Positions 6,289 to 7,078 of a stretch of 7,078 nucleotides of DNA are shown here, piece by piece. The DNA is taken from the NCBI GenBank assembly GCA_025351125.1, contig JANXWN010000398.1:1-7078 (forward strand), given 5' to 3'. Every line of letters begins with the position of its first letter. Position 1 is the first letter of the stretch. The translations under genes and the position numbers were made by a program. The notes beneath the pieces were generated by a model. The model made no database searches and was not told the DNA's origin. It saw only the letters and a list, made by a program, of their open reading frames with translations. Origin of the DNA: Caulobacteraceae bacterium. GTDB lineage: Bacteria > Pseudomonadota > Alphaproteobacteria > Caulobacterales > Caulobacteraceae.

Positions 6289-6345
6289 AAGCCGACCGTT
6301 TAGCAGGCCGACGCGTCAAGCCCCAAGCGATCATCGTGCGCCGCC

Positions 6346-7078
6346 CTACAAACTCCGCAACCAGGCGAGCAGCCGTTGGTTGACCGCTTCGGGCCGCTCT
6401 TGCTGGGTCCAGTGACCACAGCCCGCGATCAGATCCGCCCCCCGCAAATCGGGCACGGCGGCCGTCATCATCGCCCGCCAATCGGCGGCTCCGAACATCG
6501 ACAGCACCAAATCGCGCTCGCCGCCGATAAACAGCGCGGGCTGCATGATTTTGCGCTCGGCGAATTGTCGAAGATAGGCAAAATCGGCGTCGTGATTGCG
6601 ATAACGGTTGATTGGACCACGAAAACCCGAAGCCTCGAACTCGGACACGTAATAGTCCAGGTCGGCAGCCGTAAGCCAAGCGGGAAAGGGGTCCGGGTCA
6701 GGCAAGCGGTGCAGCAGCGAATCTCCGACGAGCTTGTCCGGCGGCCAGGTTCCGTCCGGCGCATCGCCGCTGATGGCGTAGTAAAATTTCCGCAGCGCGC
6801 CGCGCACATTGGCCTGCATTTCCGCATCCGCGACTCCTTCGGCCTGGAAATAGTGCTGATAAAAAAACTTTCCGCGCTGCGTGAACACCGCATCGATCAT
6901 CGTGTTCATCGACATGATCGGCGCGCCGACATAGGGCACCGACAAGGCGGCGACCGCGCGCACGAGCTGCGGTCGAATCAGAGCGGTGTTCCAGACGATC
7001 GGGGCACCCCAATCATGACCCACGAGCACGGCCGGTTGATCGGGGCTTAGAACCTCGATCGCCCCGGCGACGTCCGCC
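6346..7078 (-). CDS. Alpha/beta hydrolase, epoxide hydrolase type, 5' end cut by window edge
   Basis: The reading frame is open from the right edge (first full codon at 7077) to TAG at 6346, giving 243 visible residues; roughly the first 70-90 should lie outside. Visible numbering starts at the edge. The nucleophile elbow is GHDWGA, with D22 as the attacking aspartate. The cap carries Y76 (in HYFQ) and Y159 (in GFRGPINRYRN), matching the two lid tyrosines that activate the epoxide in soluble epoxide hydrolases. The charge-relay acid is probably D189 (GGERDLVL), and the catalytic base is H222 (CGHWTQQERP). Asp nucleophile plus two cap tyrosines favours epoxide hydrolase over haloalkane dehalogenase, which usually has tryptophans there, or fluoroacetate dehalogenase. 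The protein is cytoplasmic as far as is visible, and the substrate cannot be deduced. It lies upstream of the ycgN-like gene on the same strand. Confidence 0.9.
   Translation of the reverse strand, partial: ADVAGAIEVLSPDQPAVLVGHDWGAPIVWNTALIRPQLVRAVAALSVPYVGAPIMSMNTMIDAVFTQRGKFFYQHYFQAEGVADAEMQANVRGALRKFYYAISGDAPDGTWPPDKLVGDSLLHRLPDPDPFPAWLTAADLDYYVSEFEASGFRGPINRYRNHDADFAYLRQFAERKIMQPALFIGGERDLVLSMFGAADWRAMMTAAVPDLRGADLIAGCGHWTQQERPEAVNQRLLAWLRSL

Noticed and set aside
6298..6319. Promoter-like TTGACG (6319-6314) and GCTAAAC (6304-6298) upstream of the ycgN-like gene, minus strand
   Set aside because: The elements resemble Caulobacter housekeeping promoter boxes, but only nine bases separate TTGACG from GCTAAAC, too few for either the Caulobacter or the standard spacing, and they sit very close to the start codon.
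6065..6679. Minus-strand open frame of 204 codons spanning the hydrolase and ycgN-like gene
   Set aside because: It is out of frame with both recognised proteins, is arginine-rich, and shows no domain. It is not a fusion or frameshifted gene.
6376..7050. Long plus-strand open frame (224 codons) opposite the hydrolase
   Set aside because: It lies wholly antisense to a gene with clear catalytic motifs, its translation is arginine/histidine-rich without recognisable domains, and such frames are common opposite genes in GC-rich DNA.

Overview
The window is GC-rich, densely coded DNA. It reads as a chromosomal stretch of an alphaproteobacterium, possibly of the Caulobacterales, although that placement rests on recalled family resemblance and not on a search. 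The clues are a ccmI (cycH) gene next to a PepSY / OmpR-type regulator / PhoQ-like kinase set, an alphaproteobacterial-style zinc-less DnaJ homologue, and a YcgN-type cysteine-cluster protein. There are no rRNA or tRNA genes, transposases, CRISPR arrays or phage genes.

Layout from left to right. The minus strand carries the N-terminal 307 codons of ccmI (922 down to the left edge, so the 3' end is missing). A 273-base divergent intergenic stretch follows, with competing hairpins just upstream of ccmI. Next is one plus-strand gene (1196-2029) for an exported protein I do not recognise. It converges, 19 bases apart, on a minus-strand set read from right to left: secreted PepSY protein (4608-4159), OmpR-family response regulator (4141-3461) and sensor histidine kinase (3464-2049). 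Upstream of that set, still on the minus strand, lie a class B DnaJ-like co-chaperone (5585-4671), a 238-base gap holding a nested palindromic repeat-like element, a YcgN-family cysteine-cluster protein (6288-5824), and the C-terminal 243 residues of an epoxide hydrolase-type alpha/beta hydrolase (cut by the right edge).

The clearest functional unit is pepSY-regulator-kinase. The kinase has two membrane segments flanking a periplasmic domain of about 140 residues, the regulator is its DNA-binding partner (4-base overlap, GTGA), and the PepSY protein has a signal peptide that would place it where it could touch the sensor domain. The order resembles rhizobial feuNPQ loci, which also lie near the cytochrome c maturation genes (cycHJKL = ccmIEFH). 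Here an unrelated plus-strand gene sits between the kinase and ccmI. The four consecutive genes dnaJ-like, pepSY, regulator and kinase all appear to use GTG or TTG start codons.

I see no convincing new multi-gene system. The items most worth checking are the unrecognised exported protein, the PepSY protein as a possible sensor modulator, the ccmI leader hairpins and the intergenic palindrome.
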